Assembly (NCBI GenBank): GCA_964291545.2
Contig: OZ219861.1
Location: 682,001 to 746,000 of the forward strand
Length of the DNA stretch: 64,000 nucleotides
Reading direction: 5' to 3'
Origin: G963667675 sp964291545
GTDB lineage: Bacteria > Chloroflexota > Dehalococcoidia > Lucifugimonadales > UBA3495
Positions 7,922 to 16,153 of the stretch are shown one piece after another; position 1 is the stretch's first letter; each line of letters opens with the position of its first letter. The position numbers were made by a program, and so were the translations under genes. Under the pieces are notes generated by a model that did not search any database, was not told the origin of the DNA, and saw only the letters and a list, made by a program, of their open reading frames with translations.

Positions 7922-8719
7922 TTACTTTAGGCCGTCGAGGAACCCTCTCACGAAGGCGTGAAGTTCGTTGGGTTTTTCGATTTGTGGGGAATGGCCGCAG
8001 CGGTCGATGACCTTGAGAGTGGCGTTGGGCAATGCCTGCCGGTACAGGTCGCCGCATTCCAGTGGGACGATGGCGTCTTCTCTGCCCCAGACGATGAGGG
8101 ATGGGGTGTTCACGCTGTTGAGATAGTGGGGCAGGCTGGGGTTGTGCATGTAGGGCCGCCAGCAAAGGCGGTAGGCCATCACGGTGTTGTAGTAGATGGT
8201 CTCCGACTCTTCAGGGGTCGGCTCCCTGGTCTGCTCCTCGTAGTTGGGGACTTGCGAGGGGTCGTAGAACCTCAGCTTGTCGCGAGTGGACTCGCCAACC
8301 ATGAAGACCTCGGCGATTTCGCCTTCCTGAGGCTTGATTCCCACGGGGTCGATCAGGACCAAGCCCCGCAACTGGTGCTGGTCCATGGCAGCCATTTCGG
8401 CGGCCACCCAGCCACCCATGGAGTGGCCGGCCAGAACGTACTGGCCCAGGCCCAGGGCCTGGATGACGGCCTGCATGAAGTGGGCTGCATCGTTCACGGT
8501 GTAGACCCATTCGGGCCTGGCGGTGCCGTTGAAACCCGGTATGGACGGCGCGTAGACCTTGTGAGTACGGGCCAGTTCCTCGTGGTGGGCTTGCCATCCG
8601 AAGTTTCCCCTGGCGCCGTGGAGATATACCAAGTCCGGGCCGGAGCCGCCGGAGAATACCTCAACGTCGGTATCGCCGACTTTTACCGTGGACCTGTTGG
8701 CGCTGGCTGTCGATGTCAT
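7922..8719 (-). CDS. Alpha/beta-fold hydrolase
   Basis: A 265-residue single-domain alpha/beta hydrolase with an intact triad: nucleophile elbow AGHSMGG (Ser100), acid WGREDAIVP (Asp215) and CGHSPQIEKP (His243). The oxyanion region is LVYLHGARGNFGW. It resembles the enzymes that cleave meta-cleavage products or small esters in ring degradation, but the substrate cannot be read from sequence. There is no signal peptide, so it should be cytoplasmic. It is monocistronic, flanked by repeat-rich spacers and tRNA genes, with no neighbouring catabolic partner on the same strand within 1 kb. Confidence 0.88.
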   Translation of the reverse strand: MTSTASANRSTVKVGDTDVEVFSGGSGPDLVYLHGARGNFGWQAHHEELARTHKVYAPSIPGFNGTARPEWVYTVNDAAHFMQAVIQALGLGQYVLAGHSMGGWVAAEMAAMDQHQLRGLVLIDPVGIKPQEGEIAEVFMVGESTRDKLRFYDPSQVPNYEEQTREPTPEESETIYYNTVMAYRLCWRPYMHNPSLPHYLNSVNTPSLIVWGREDAIVPLECGDLYRQALPNATLKVIDRCGHSPQIEKPNELHAFVRGFLDGLK

Positions 8720-8971
8720 TGCGTAGGCCTCGTTTCAATAGTTGTGGGCCGAGCCTCGGCGACTTCAAGCGGACGAGAGGCCCGGCTGGGTGTGCTTGGT
8801 CTGTCGAATCAACCAAGTGATTCTGGTGCATATGGCTATGGTTGTCAAGTTGAGGCGGTGGGGGTGCCCTTGACACGGCTAGAGGCCGTTACTACCATGA
8901 TTTACCTGGCGCAGGTTTCCCTGGCAGGCCCCAAGGGGCCGCAGGGCAAACCGCCAAATGCCCAGGGGCGA

Positions 8972-9045
8972 TGGGGATTAGTCCAGTGGTAGGACGCCTG
9001 ACTCTGGCTCAGGAAGCCGAGGTTCGAATCCTCGATCCCCAGCCA
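8972..9045 (+). tRNA. tRNA-Gln(CTG)
   Basis: A 74-base cloverleaf with CCA encoded: acceptor TGGGGAT/ATCCCCA with discriminator G, D arm GTCC-AGTGGTA-GGAC, anticodon stem CCTGA/TCAGG with loop CTCTGGC (anticodon CTG), and T arm GAGG-TTCGAAT-CCTC. The weak first pair and the CTG anticodon fit glutamine. Confidence 0.95.
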
Positions 9046-9138
9046 TCTACCGGCACACCCCTCTATTTTTGCCCTTTCTTGGTTCCAGTTAAGGCCGTCG
9101 ATCTGCGGGGCGGGTCTGTCATGGGCACGGCTTTGGGA

Positions 9139-9430
9139 GCAGCCAGGGAGAACGGTTGGGGCCGGGGGCTCTAGATTCCCGCCTCCGCGGGAATGACGAG
9201 TTGGGGGCGGGGATGGCGGGTTGGGGCGGCCCTTCGTGAGCCTCAGGACGGGCTCAGGGCGAACGGGTGAGCGTCTGCATTTACCAAGAGTCACGCAGCC
9301 AGGGAGAACGGTTGGGGCCGGGGCTCTAGATTCCCGCCTCCGCGGGAATGACGGGTTGGGGGGCGGGCGGCGGGTTGGGGGCGGCCCTTCGTGAGGATTA
9401 GGGCTAACGGGTGAGCGCCTACCTTGCTAA
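9139..9430. repeat. Imperfect direct duplication carrying the family A palindrome
   Basis: Two neighbouring copies, 9139-9294 and 9295-9430, both begin GCAGCCAGGGAGAACGGTTG, contain the ATTCCCGC hairpin (9175-9194 and 9330-9349), and continue with GGCGGCCCTTCGTGAG and AACGGGTGAGCG. Copy 2 lacks about 20 bases. With 9046-9138 this forms a roughly 400-base gene-free spacer between tRNA-Gln and the antiporter gene. Confidence 0.8.
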
Positions 9431-9444
9431 AGAGCCTTGCTGCA

Positions 9445-11091
9445 TCAGACCTCGCGGCCCTTGGCGGCGGAGACAATAAGCTCCAGGATTTCGTGGCTGG
9501 AGATGGAGCCCAGGAACTCCCCCGATTCCCTGTCCGCCACCGGGACCGCGGTCAACGAGTTTTCAGTCATGCGCTGCAGGGCATCCTCCACCAACTCGTC
9601 GGAGTAGGAGTTGGGCGTATTGCGGCGGAGCACGTTGCCAAGGGGAGTGCGGCCCCACTCGCTGCGGGGAAGGTAGCGCAACATGCCGATGGACACCACT
9701 CCCGCCAGCTTGCCCCGGCTCACGACGACATAGTCGTGCTGTTCGGGCAGCAGCCAGTCTTCGGCAAAGGTCCTGACCGTCAGCGACTGTTCGGGATGGT
9801 TCCGGGACGGGTCCATGATGTCGCCGACCCTGACGCCGTCCAGGGCAAAACGGACCAGGGATGGAGGGATGTGCTCCAGTTCTGGGAGGTCTACAGGATG
9901 TTCGAGTCTCTTAAGGGCGAAGCTTATGCCGATGGGCGTCAGCAGCAGATAGCCGAACATGACCAGCACCAGCAAGGAGAAGACACCCTGGTCGATGGCG
10001 CCGGTCTGGAGCAGTAGGAGCAGAAGCGCAATCTCGGCCACCCCCTTGGCCATTAGGCCTGCGGCCGTTGCCAGGGGGGCCTGCAGCCGGGTGACGTAGG
10101 CGCTGAGAAAGGCGGCGAGGAACTTGCCGGCCAGCGGCAGCAGGACCAACGCCAGTACGGTCTCGGGGCTGAGGTCCAGGAATTCCGCGGTCAGGTACAG
10201 GCCGGCCGAGGCAAAAAACAGGGGAACGAAGAACCCCTCAGCCGCGCTTCTCATGCCGGGCATAATCTCCCGCCGCACCTGGTAGGGCAGTGAAGACAGA
10301 GCGGCGCCAAAGAGCAAGGCGCCAAGGGAGCCGTGGAGCCCCGCTTCTTCGGCGCCCACGACCACCAGGAAGAGTCCTCCCAGAAGGAGGCCGAAGGAAA
10401 GCTGGGGCACCCGCAGGAAGCGATGGAGCAGGACTATGACCCTGGGGAGCACCCTGGTGGAAACTACCCAGGTGACCACGGTGAACCCGACGATCTGCCC
10501 TATGAGGGTCAAAACATCGAGCCAGTCCAAGGCATGTCCCTGCTCCCCGGCGCCGAAGTGCTCGCTTATGGCGAACCCGACCACGAACAAGGCAATCAAC
10601 TCGGCGATAACCACGGCGGTAAAGATTTGAACGCCAACCGGCTCTTTGAGGCGGCCTTCGTCAATCAGCACCTTGGCGACCACGCCAAGGCTGGACAGGG
10701 ACAACACTCCGGCCAGTCCCAGGGCTTGGATGAAAGTGAGGCCCAGTCCCAAGTCAAAGAAGACTTTGGTGGTGACGGCCAGGGACACCAAGAGAGAGAT
10801 GGTCACGGACAAGACGGAGGCGAGGAAGAGGCGGCCGCGTACTGCCGCCAGGAACCCCCTGATATCCAATTCCTCCAAGCCGATGAGGAAGAAGAACATG
10901 AATATGCCGATGTTCAGGACGATTTCGATATCGGGGCCCGCTTCCACCAGGCCGGCGGCGGGGCCAAGGACAACCCCGGCGGCGGCGTAGGCGATGATGG
11001 CGTTGAGGCCAAAGCGCTTGAATACGCCCTCGAACAGCTTGGCGGCCACGATGAGGAGGCCGACGGAGAAAAGAGCCTCATGGAGTTCCAA
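9445..11091 (-). CDS. CPA2-family cation/proton antiporter with C-terminal CBS pair
   Basis: A 548-residue membrane protein. Residues about 1-390 form 12 or so hydrophobic segments of the Kef/GerN-type sodium-potassium/proton antiporter fold, including FFLIGLEELDIRGFL and the GLAGVLSLSSLGVV helix typical of the ion site region. Residues about 415-545 carry two CBS motifs (VRVGDIMDPSRN and LTAVPVADRESGEFLGSIS), which usually bind adenine nucleotides and gate transport. The usual C-terminal TrkA-N nucleotide domain of Kef proteins is absent and replaced by CBS domains. It would act in the inner membrane in pH or cation homeostasis. It is monocistronic. Confidence 0.87.
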   Translation of the reverse strand: MELHEALFSVGLLIVAAKLFEGVFKRFGLNAIIAYAAAGVVLGPAAGLVEAGPDIEIVLNIGIFMFFFLIGLEELDIRGFLAAVRGRLFLASVLSVTISLLVSLAVTTKVFFDLGLGLTFIQALGLAGVLSLSSLGVVAKVLIDEGRLKEPVGVQIFTAVVIAELIALFVVGFAISEHFGAGEQGHALDWLDVLTLIGQIVGFTVVTWVVSTRVLPRVIVLLHRFLRVPQLSFGLLLGGLFLVVVGAEEAGLHGSLGALLFGAALSSLPYQVRREIMPGMRSAAEGFFVPLFFASAGLYLTAEFLDLSPETVLALVLLPLAGKFLAAFLSAYVTRLQAPLATAAGLMAKGVAEIALLLLLLQTGAIDQGVFSLLVLVMFGYLLLTPIGISFALKRLEHPVDLPELEHIPPSLVRFALDGVRVGDIMDPSRNHPEQSLTVRTFAEDWLLPEQHDYVVVSRGKLAGVVSIGMLRYLPRSEWGRTPLGNVLRRNTPNSYSDELVEDALQRMTENSLTAVPVADRESGEFLGSISSHEILELIVSAAKGREV

Positions 11092-11282
11092 AGAGAAATG
11101 CCCTCCTTCGCCCGCGCGCAGTCACATATTGGGGTATTGGTTTCGTCACCCTGGATGCGGGACGCCCGTCTAGCGTCAGCCGCAGTAGTATAGCCGACGG
11201 GGAGCGCCAAGGCCTGTTGCGGCGTGGGGCGCCTGCGTAACGAGGGGCCCGCGGCAGACGCGCGTTGGTCTGGTCTTAGACC

Positions 11283-12404
11283 TTAGGCCAGGTTGTAGAC
11301 CCGGGCGGAATTGCCGCCGGCGATCTTGGCCTTTTCTTCCTCGGTGCAGTCCTCGAGAATCCGGTCGATGATCTCGCGGCTCTTGGGGAAGGTGGACCCG
11401 GTGTGGGGATAGTCCGAACCCCACTGCAGGTTGTCGACGCCGATGAACTCCCGGTCCCTGATGCCCCGGGCGTCTTCCTGGAAGCCGAGGAATACGTTGC
11501 TGTGGAAGAAGTCGCTGGGCAGGGCGCCGTCGTTGAACCGGCCCCCGGTGGCGGCGGCCTGGGCGCTGAAGCCGTAAATGTAGTCCATGCGCTCCAAGAA
11601 GTTGGGGGCCCAGGACAGCTCGTGCTCGACAGAGCCTATCTGGAGATTGGGGTAGCGCTGGAAAACGCCGCTGAGTATCAGGTCGGCCAGGGACATGCGC
11701 ACCCAATGTTCGACGTTGCAGAGGAAGGCCGGCCTGGCGGCGTCCAGGTCGGAGAACTGCTGGCCCGGCCCCGGACGGTTGGTGCCCTGGTGCATGCCCA
11801 GGGGCATCCCCAAGTCCTGGGCCGCGGCCCACAGGGGCTCGTATTCCGGCTTATCGTAGGAGCGCCCCTCAGGCGGGTACACGGTGATCATTGCCCCGAC
11901 AAAGCCCATCTTGGCGCAGCGTTCCAGTTCTTTGACGCCCACGCCAACGTCATCGACGTTGACCATGGCGATGCCCTTGAGCCGATGGGGGACGGCGCTG
12001 CAGAATTCGCCGGCCCAATCGTTGTAGACCCGGCAGTTGGAGGTGAGGAGGCCGCTGTCAGGCACGCTGAAGAGCAAGAGGCCGACGGTGGGATAGACGA
12101 TGCTCACGTCGACGCCGTCCAGGTCCATGTCCTTGACGTGCTCATCGGGAATGTAACCCCCGGGGCGCACCTCTTCGATCCTGGCCTCCCTGGTCAGCTT
12201 GTCCGGGTCGTCGAACCTGACGCCGGGCTGGGTACCGTTGGTGACGCCGAGGACCTTGCGGCCGTCGCAGAACCACCAGTCGCCCTCTGCCATGCGCTCA
12301 AGGTGGGGCGCCCTCTCCTTGAACCTGGACGGCGACCTGCCGGCCCAGAGGTCTTCCGGCTCGATAACGTGGTTGTCGGCGGAAATGACCCGGTAGCTGG
12401 ACAT
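11283..12404 (-). CDS. Amidohydrolase-2 family metal-dependent hydrolase/decarboxylase
   Basis: A 373-residue TIM-barrel hydrolase of the ACMSD/gamma-resorcylate decarboxylase-like branch. N-terminal ISADNHVIEPEDLW corresponds to the first metal motif with one His retained. LGMPLGMHQGTN provides the barrel His, IGSVEHELSWAP the next, and WGSDYPHTGSTFP the terminal Asp-containing strand. These enzymes decarboxylate or hydrate aromatic or keto acids using zinc or manganese. The real substrate is unknown. The flavin oxidoreductase and MFS transporter upstream on the same strand suggest a shared catabolic theme, but spacing of about 110 bases leaves co-transcription uncertain. Confidence 0.88.
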   Translation of the reverse strand: MSSYRVISADNHVIEPEDLWAGRSPSRFKERAPHLERMAEGDWWFCDGRKVLGVTNGTQPGVRFDDPDKLTREARIEEVRPGGYIPDEHVKDMDLDGVDVSIVYPTVGLLLFSVPDSGLLTSNCRVYNDWAGEFCSAVPHRLKGIAMVNVDDVGVGVKELERCAKMGFVGAMITVYPPEGRSYDKPEYEPLWAAAQDLGMPLGMHQGTNRPGPGQQFSDLDAARPAFLCNVEHWVRMSLADLILSGVFQRYPNLQIGSVEHELSWAPNFLERMDYIYGFSAQAAATGGRFNDGALPSDFFHSNVFLGFQEDARGIRDREFIGVDNLQWGSDYPHTGSTFPKSREIIDRILEDCTEEEKAKIAGGNSARVYNLA

Positions 12405-12513
12405 GGCATACCTCCCAACTATTGCGTTCTGACCTGTGTTTTCGCCGCTGAATCTCAGGACTTAGATATCATGGCGGGGCAAAGGGAATCAAGCCTGGGG
12501 CGCCCTGGGACAA

Positions 12514-14490
12514 TCAGAGGCTCAGGGCCACCTTGTGGGCCTGATACGTAGCCATTTCAATGTCCCGGGGCTGGGCGCAGTCCCCCACCGCGTGAAGCCC
12601 GCTGACCTTGCCTTGCAACTCGCGGTACAGGCCGTCGTTGACCTGGCCGCCGCCGAATACGACCACCGTATCCACCGGCTCTATCCGCCAGGTGATGTCT
12701 GGGCTAACCACGTGATAGGCGTCCAGGGAGTCCTCGCCGATGCGGGTGACGCCCGTCATGGGGGTCATGGTCACGCCTTTGCCCACCAGGCGTCCGTAGA
12801 GGTGGTGCCACACGGCGCGGGCATAGATGCCGCTGCCCACCATAGGCAGGCCCGTCACTATCTGCACCTGCTTTCCCTGGTCGGCCAGGTAGTCGGCCAG
12901 CAGGCAGGCGGGGAGAGTACCCTGGGTGTCGACTATCGCCACCCGTTGCCCGGTTTCCGCTCCGCTCAGCACGTCGGCCACGGTCAAGACGTTGTTCCCC
13001 TCGACGCCGGGTATTTCCGGCATGTAGGGCGTGGAGCCGGTGGCCACAATCACTGCCTGCGGGTCTTCCGCGAGAATGGCCTCAACGTCGGCCTCCGTTT
13101 CCAACCTCACGTCCACCCCCAGCTTGGGCAGCTGCTTCTCTCCGAACAGGATTATCTCCTCGAAGGACTGGCGGGTGGGAGGCTTCATGGCCAGCTTCAC
13201 CAGGCCGCCTAGGCGGTCGGAGCGTTCGAATAGGACGACCTGGTGGCCCCGTTGCGCGGCGACACGGGCGGCTTCCATGCCCGCCGGCCCGCCGCCGACC
13301 ACCACGACCTTCTTCTTTACCGTCGCGGGCCCCGGCTCGGCCCAGTCCCTCTCATGGCCGGTCACCGGGTTATAGATGCAGGTGATGGGCAAGCCCAGGT
13401 TCGAACCCCGGCCGGCGCAGCTCTGGTTGCAGGCGATGCAGGTCCTTATGTCGTCCACCCGGCCCTCTTTTGCCTTGTTGGGGAAGTAGGGGTCGGCGAT
13501 GAGTTCCCTCACCAGCCCCACCAGGTCCATCTTCCCGGAAGCCAGCATCTCCTCGGCCAGGGCCGGGGTGTTGATGCGGCCGGCGCCAATCACCGGCAGG
13601 TCCACCAACTCTTTTATTCCCGCGGCCAGACCGGCGAACTCGCCGGGAGCGTTGTAGTGAGGCGGGATGTGGTAACGATTGGACATCTCGTTGGGCATGT
13701 TCCCAATCCAGACGTTCAGGTAGTCCAGCAGCCCGGAGGACTCCAGGAGTTTGGCAATGGTCTTCAGGTCTTCGTAGACCAGGCTGTAGTCCACCACGTC
13801 GTAGTACAGGCGCACTCCCATGAGCAGGTCGGGGCCCAGGGCGTTCCGCACGGCCCGCAGTCCCTCCATCATGAAGGTTGCCCGCTCCTCCATTGTGTCG
13901 CCGCCGTACTTGTCGGTGCGGCGGTTGCTGTAGCCGTGCAGGAACTGGGACATCAGCCCGTAGGAGCCGACGCTGACCTCCGCGCCGTCCAGGCCGCCGC
14001 TGCGGATCCGCCTGGCCGCCTGGCCGAAGGCATCGACCATTTCCTCGATCTCATCGATGCTCATTTCGTGGGGCATCACCTGTTCGTAGCCGAAGCCGGG
14101 GTGGGGCACCGGCGACGGGGCCATGGTCAACAGTTCGCCGTTCAGGGCCCGCCGGTGGTTGTTGCCCGCCTTGCCGCCCTGGTGGGTCATTTGGGCCATG
14201 ACGGGCACCGGGTACTCGTGGACCAAGTCGGCGACCCGCTGGTACCGGGGAATTATGGCGTCGTCGTAGTTCAGGTGGACGGTCCCGCTGGTGGGATGCA
14301 CCGCGCAGCCGCCGAGGGTGACCAGGCCCGCGCCGCCCTTGGCCCTTTCCCGCAGGTAGTACCCGTAGTCCTCGGTGGGCATCCCAGACTCGAAGAAGTA
14401 GCCCCGGTGGCCGGTGACCACGATCCTGCTTTGCAGGGTGAACTTGCCTAGCTGGAAGGGAGTGAAGAGCTGCGGAAATTGCTGCGTCAT
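12514..14490 (-). CDS. FMN/4Fe-4S/FAD NADH:flavin oxidoreductase (2,4-dienoyl-CoA reductase/trimethylamine dehydrogenase-like)
   Basis: A 658-residue three-domain enzyme: an old-yellow-enzyme-type FMN barrel (about 1-340, with QMTHQGGKAG and the GLDGAEVSVG segment), a 4Fe-4S cluster site CIACNQSCAG with a following Cys in GLPITC (about 350-370), then an FAD domain VVVVGGGPAGMEAARVAAQ (about 391-409) and a second nucleotide-binding domain ending in GLHAVGDCAQPRD. Electrons would pass from NAD(P)H through FAD and the cluster to FMN and reduce or demethylate a substrate. Relatives include dienoyl-CoA reductase, trimethylamine dehydrogenase and N-methylproline demethylase. Which applies here is not clear. 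It has its own promoter. Confidence 0.9.
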   Translation of the reverse strand: MTQQFPQLFTPFQLGKFTLQSRIVVTGHRGYFFESGMPTEDYGYYLRERAKGGAGLVTLGGCAVHPTSGTVHLNYDDAIIPRYQRVADLVHEYPVPVMAQMTHQGGKAGNNHRRALNGELLTMAPSPVPHPGFGYEQVMPHEMSIDEIEEMVDAFGQAARRIRSGGLDGAEVSVGSYGLMSQFLHGYSNRRTDKYGGDTMEERATFMMEGLRAVRNALGPDLLMGVRLYYDVVDYSLVYEDLKTIAKLLESSGLLDYLNVWIGNMPNEMSNRYHIPPHYNAPGEFAGLAAGIKELVDLPVIGAGRINTPALAEEMLASGKMDLVGLVRELIADPYFPNKAKEGRVDDIRTCIACNQSCAGRGSNLGLPITCIYNPVTGHERDWAEPGPATVKKKVVVVGGGPAGMEAARVAAQRGHQVVLFERSDRLGGLVKLAMKPPTRQSFEEIILFGEKQLPKLGVDVRLETEADVEAILAEDPQAVIVATGSTPYMPEIPGVEGNNVLTVADVLSGAETGQRVAIVDTQGTLPACLLADYLADQGKQVQIVTGLPMVGSGIYARAVWHHLYGRLVGKGVTMTPMTGVTRIGEDSLDAYHVVSPDITWRIEPVDTVVVFGGGQVNDGLYRELQGKVSGLHAVGDCAQPRDIEMATYQAHKVALSL

Positions 14491-14560
14491 TTAGTCACCA
14501 AACCCTGTGCCAACCAGGAAATGGATGGGCTTCCGGAAATTCGCTTGGGGGATGGCCCGG

Positions 14561-14589
14561 ACTATACTTGGGCGGCGTTAGAGAGTCAA
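14561..14589 (-). promoter_or_regulatory. Predicted promoter of the flavin oxidoreductase gene
   Basis: On the minus strand: TTGACT (14589-14584), a 17-base spacer and TATAGT (14566-14561). The predicted transcript start is near 14554, about 64 bases before the ATG. The cupin promoter at 19226-19254 has nearly the same boxes and the same AGTATAGTCCG context. Confidence 0.6.
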
Positions 14590-14629
14590 TTGCTCTGCGT
14601 TGCGAGGCGGCCGCTGTTTTGCCGGGGAA

Positions 14630-16012
14630 TCAACCGGCAACCGCCCGGGTCTCGGCGGCGGCGGGCTGCCCCGGCGGGTCCCCAACCCACAGGAACAGGG
14701 AAGAGCCTAATAGTGAGACTACGGCGATGATCCAGAAAGCAAGGTCGAAACTACCTAGATAATCCCTCATTATTCCGGCAAAGACGGGCGCGGCGAACAG
14801 GCAAATGCTCGACGGGACCCTGGATAGGCCGCTGATGGCGGCGAAGGCCTTGCGTCCGAAGTAAGTGCCCCTCAGAGACTTGGCTACCGGAGTGCGCACT
14901 CCGAACCCTATACCCAATAACACCGCGAATAGGAGCACCGTCTCTATGTTCCTGGAAAGCACCAGCACCACCATGGACACCGACTGCAGGCAGGAGAACA
15001 CGAAGGCCACCACCGTGATGGGGAATCTATCGCCGATGTAGCCGCCGATCAGGATGAAGATCGCATAGGTCCCCGTATACACGGCCGACACCAGGGCTAT
15101 CTGGTCGAGGGAGTAGCCGCGGTCATCCAGCATGAGGCCCATGTGGACCAACAACGTAACGAGCACGCCGGCCGAGAGGGCATTGGCCAAGCTGATAAAC
15201 CAGAAGGACCTTGCCCTCATGGCTTCCTGCAGCGTATAGCCCGGCTCCTCTAGCCGTCCCCGTGTCCGGGTCGCGCCGGCATCCTCCTGGGATTCGGCAT
15301 CCGCAGTGGGTAAGTCGCCGTCGGGCAACAGACCCACGTCCTCGGGCCGGTTGTGCACCACCATGGAGCAGGGCACGGCCAGGGCCATTACCAGGATGCC
15401 GATAGAGAGAGCGGTGTTCCTCCAGCCGAAACGCTCCGACTCGCTGGGGTCAATGCCGCCGATGGACCAGGCCAGCAGAATGGGGGTCAGAATGCCGCCA
15501 ATAGCCAACCCCTCGGTCAAGATGGCCATCGCCCGGGTCTTGTGGCGGACGAACCAGTTGTTCACCACGACCTCGACGGCGATCAAGGCGGAAAGGCCCG
15601 ACCCGAAGCTAATAAAGAAGAATACGGCGTACAGTTGCCAAAGGTGCTGGACCTGGCTGAACAACACAAAGCCCAGGCCGAACAGCATCATGCCCAAGAA
15701 TATGCAGCGCCGGGGCCCCAGTCTTTGCACTATCAGCCCTTCCAGCGGGCCGAAGAACCCGCCTTCGATCTGGGTGATGGCAAAGGCCCAGGACATCTGC
15801 CCCGCGGTCCAGCCGAAGGCGTTTCGCAGCACCGGGTTCCATATAGCCAGGCCCCAGTAGAACGGGGCATCGGCCAACGCTATGACCAGGGCGCCAATAC
15901 CGGACAGGTACCAGCCGCGGAACACACTCCGCGCCCGGCGGACAACGTAGGAAAGGCCCAACACGGTCATGAGGGCAAGACCGGAGGGGAGAACCGGCAG
16001 TCCGGAAGACAC
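14630..16012 (-). CDS. Major facilitator superfamily transporter
   Basis: A 460-residue inner-membrane protein with about 12 hydrophobic segments and a hydrophilic central loop (about 230-275, RPEDVGLLPDGD onward) typical of MFS carriers, including the PEDVG(L) loop signature often seen in monocarboxylate/oxalate-type permeases. The motif-A-like LIVQRLGPRRCIFLG follows TM2, and GYIGDRFPI is the second-half equivalent. It could import organic anions for the adjacent enzymes. The start is uncertain: a Met at about residue 15 (MTVLGLSYVV) is an alternative. It lies upstream of the flavin oxidoreductase gene on the same strand, but that gene has its own promoter. Confidence 0.87.
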   Translation of the reverse strand: MSSGLPVLPSGLALMTVLGLSYVVRRARSVFRGWYLSGIGALVIALADAPFYWGLAIWNPVLRNAFGWTAGQMSWAFAITQIEGGFFGPLEGLIVQRLGPRRCIFLGMMLFGLGFVLFSQVQHLWQLYAVFFFISFGSGLSALIAVEVVVNNWFVRHKTRAMAILTEGLAIGGILTPILLAWSIGGIDPSESERFGWRNTALSIGILVMALAVPCSMVVHNRPEDVGLLPDGDLPTADAESQEDAGATRTRGRLEEPGYTLQEAMRARSFWFISLANALSAGVLVTLLVHMGLMLDDRGYSLDQIALVSAVYTGTYAIFILIGGYIGDRFPITVVAFVFSCLQSVSMVVLVLSRNIETVLLFAVLLGIGFGVRTPVAKSLRGTYFGRKAFAAISGLSRVPSSICLFAAPVFAGIMRDYLGSFDLAFWIIAVVSLLGSSLFLWVGDPPGQPAAAETRAVAG

Positions 16013-16110
16013 CGTGGTGCGGGCGTCCCAGTATTCATCCTGGCCAAGAGCCTCCGGACAGAGTCCCGGTCAAACCGTCGATTTACCGAAGGGTCTCCAG
16101 TAGTGGAGCA

Positions 16111-16138
16111 CAGGGGGTTGGCAAAATGATACCCCCTG
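16111..16138. repeat. Perfect 8-base inverted repeat between esterase and MFS genes
   Basis: CAGGGGGT (16111-16118) and ACCCCCTG (16131-16138) enclose a 12-base A/T-richer loop. It lies just after the esterase stop and upstream of the MFS start, both on the minus strand. No U-run follows on either strand, so it could be a hairpin, an operator or a processing site. Confidence 0.4.
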
Positions 16139-16153
16139 GGACACCAGCGGCTC

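Noticed and set aside
7342..9045. selC (tRNA-Sec) as one of the two tRNA genes
   Set aside because: Anticodons are GGG (Pro) and CTG (Gln), with normal 7-bp acceptor stems and short variable arms.
9139..9430. CRISPR array
   Set aside because: Only two long imperfect direct copies, no short regular repeats or unique spacers, and no cas genes nearby.
16111..16138. Intrinsic terminator
   Set aside because: The hairpin is good but neither strand has a following T-run.
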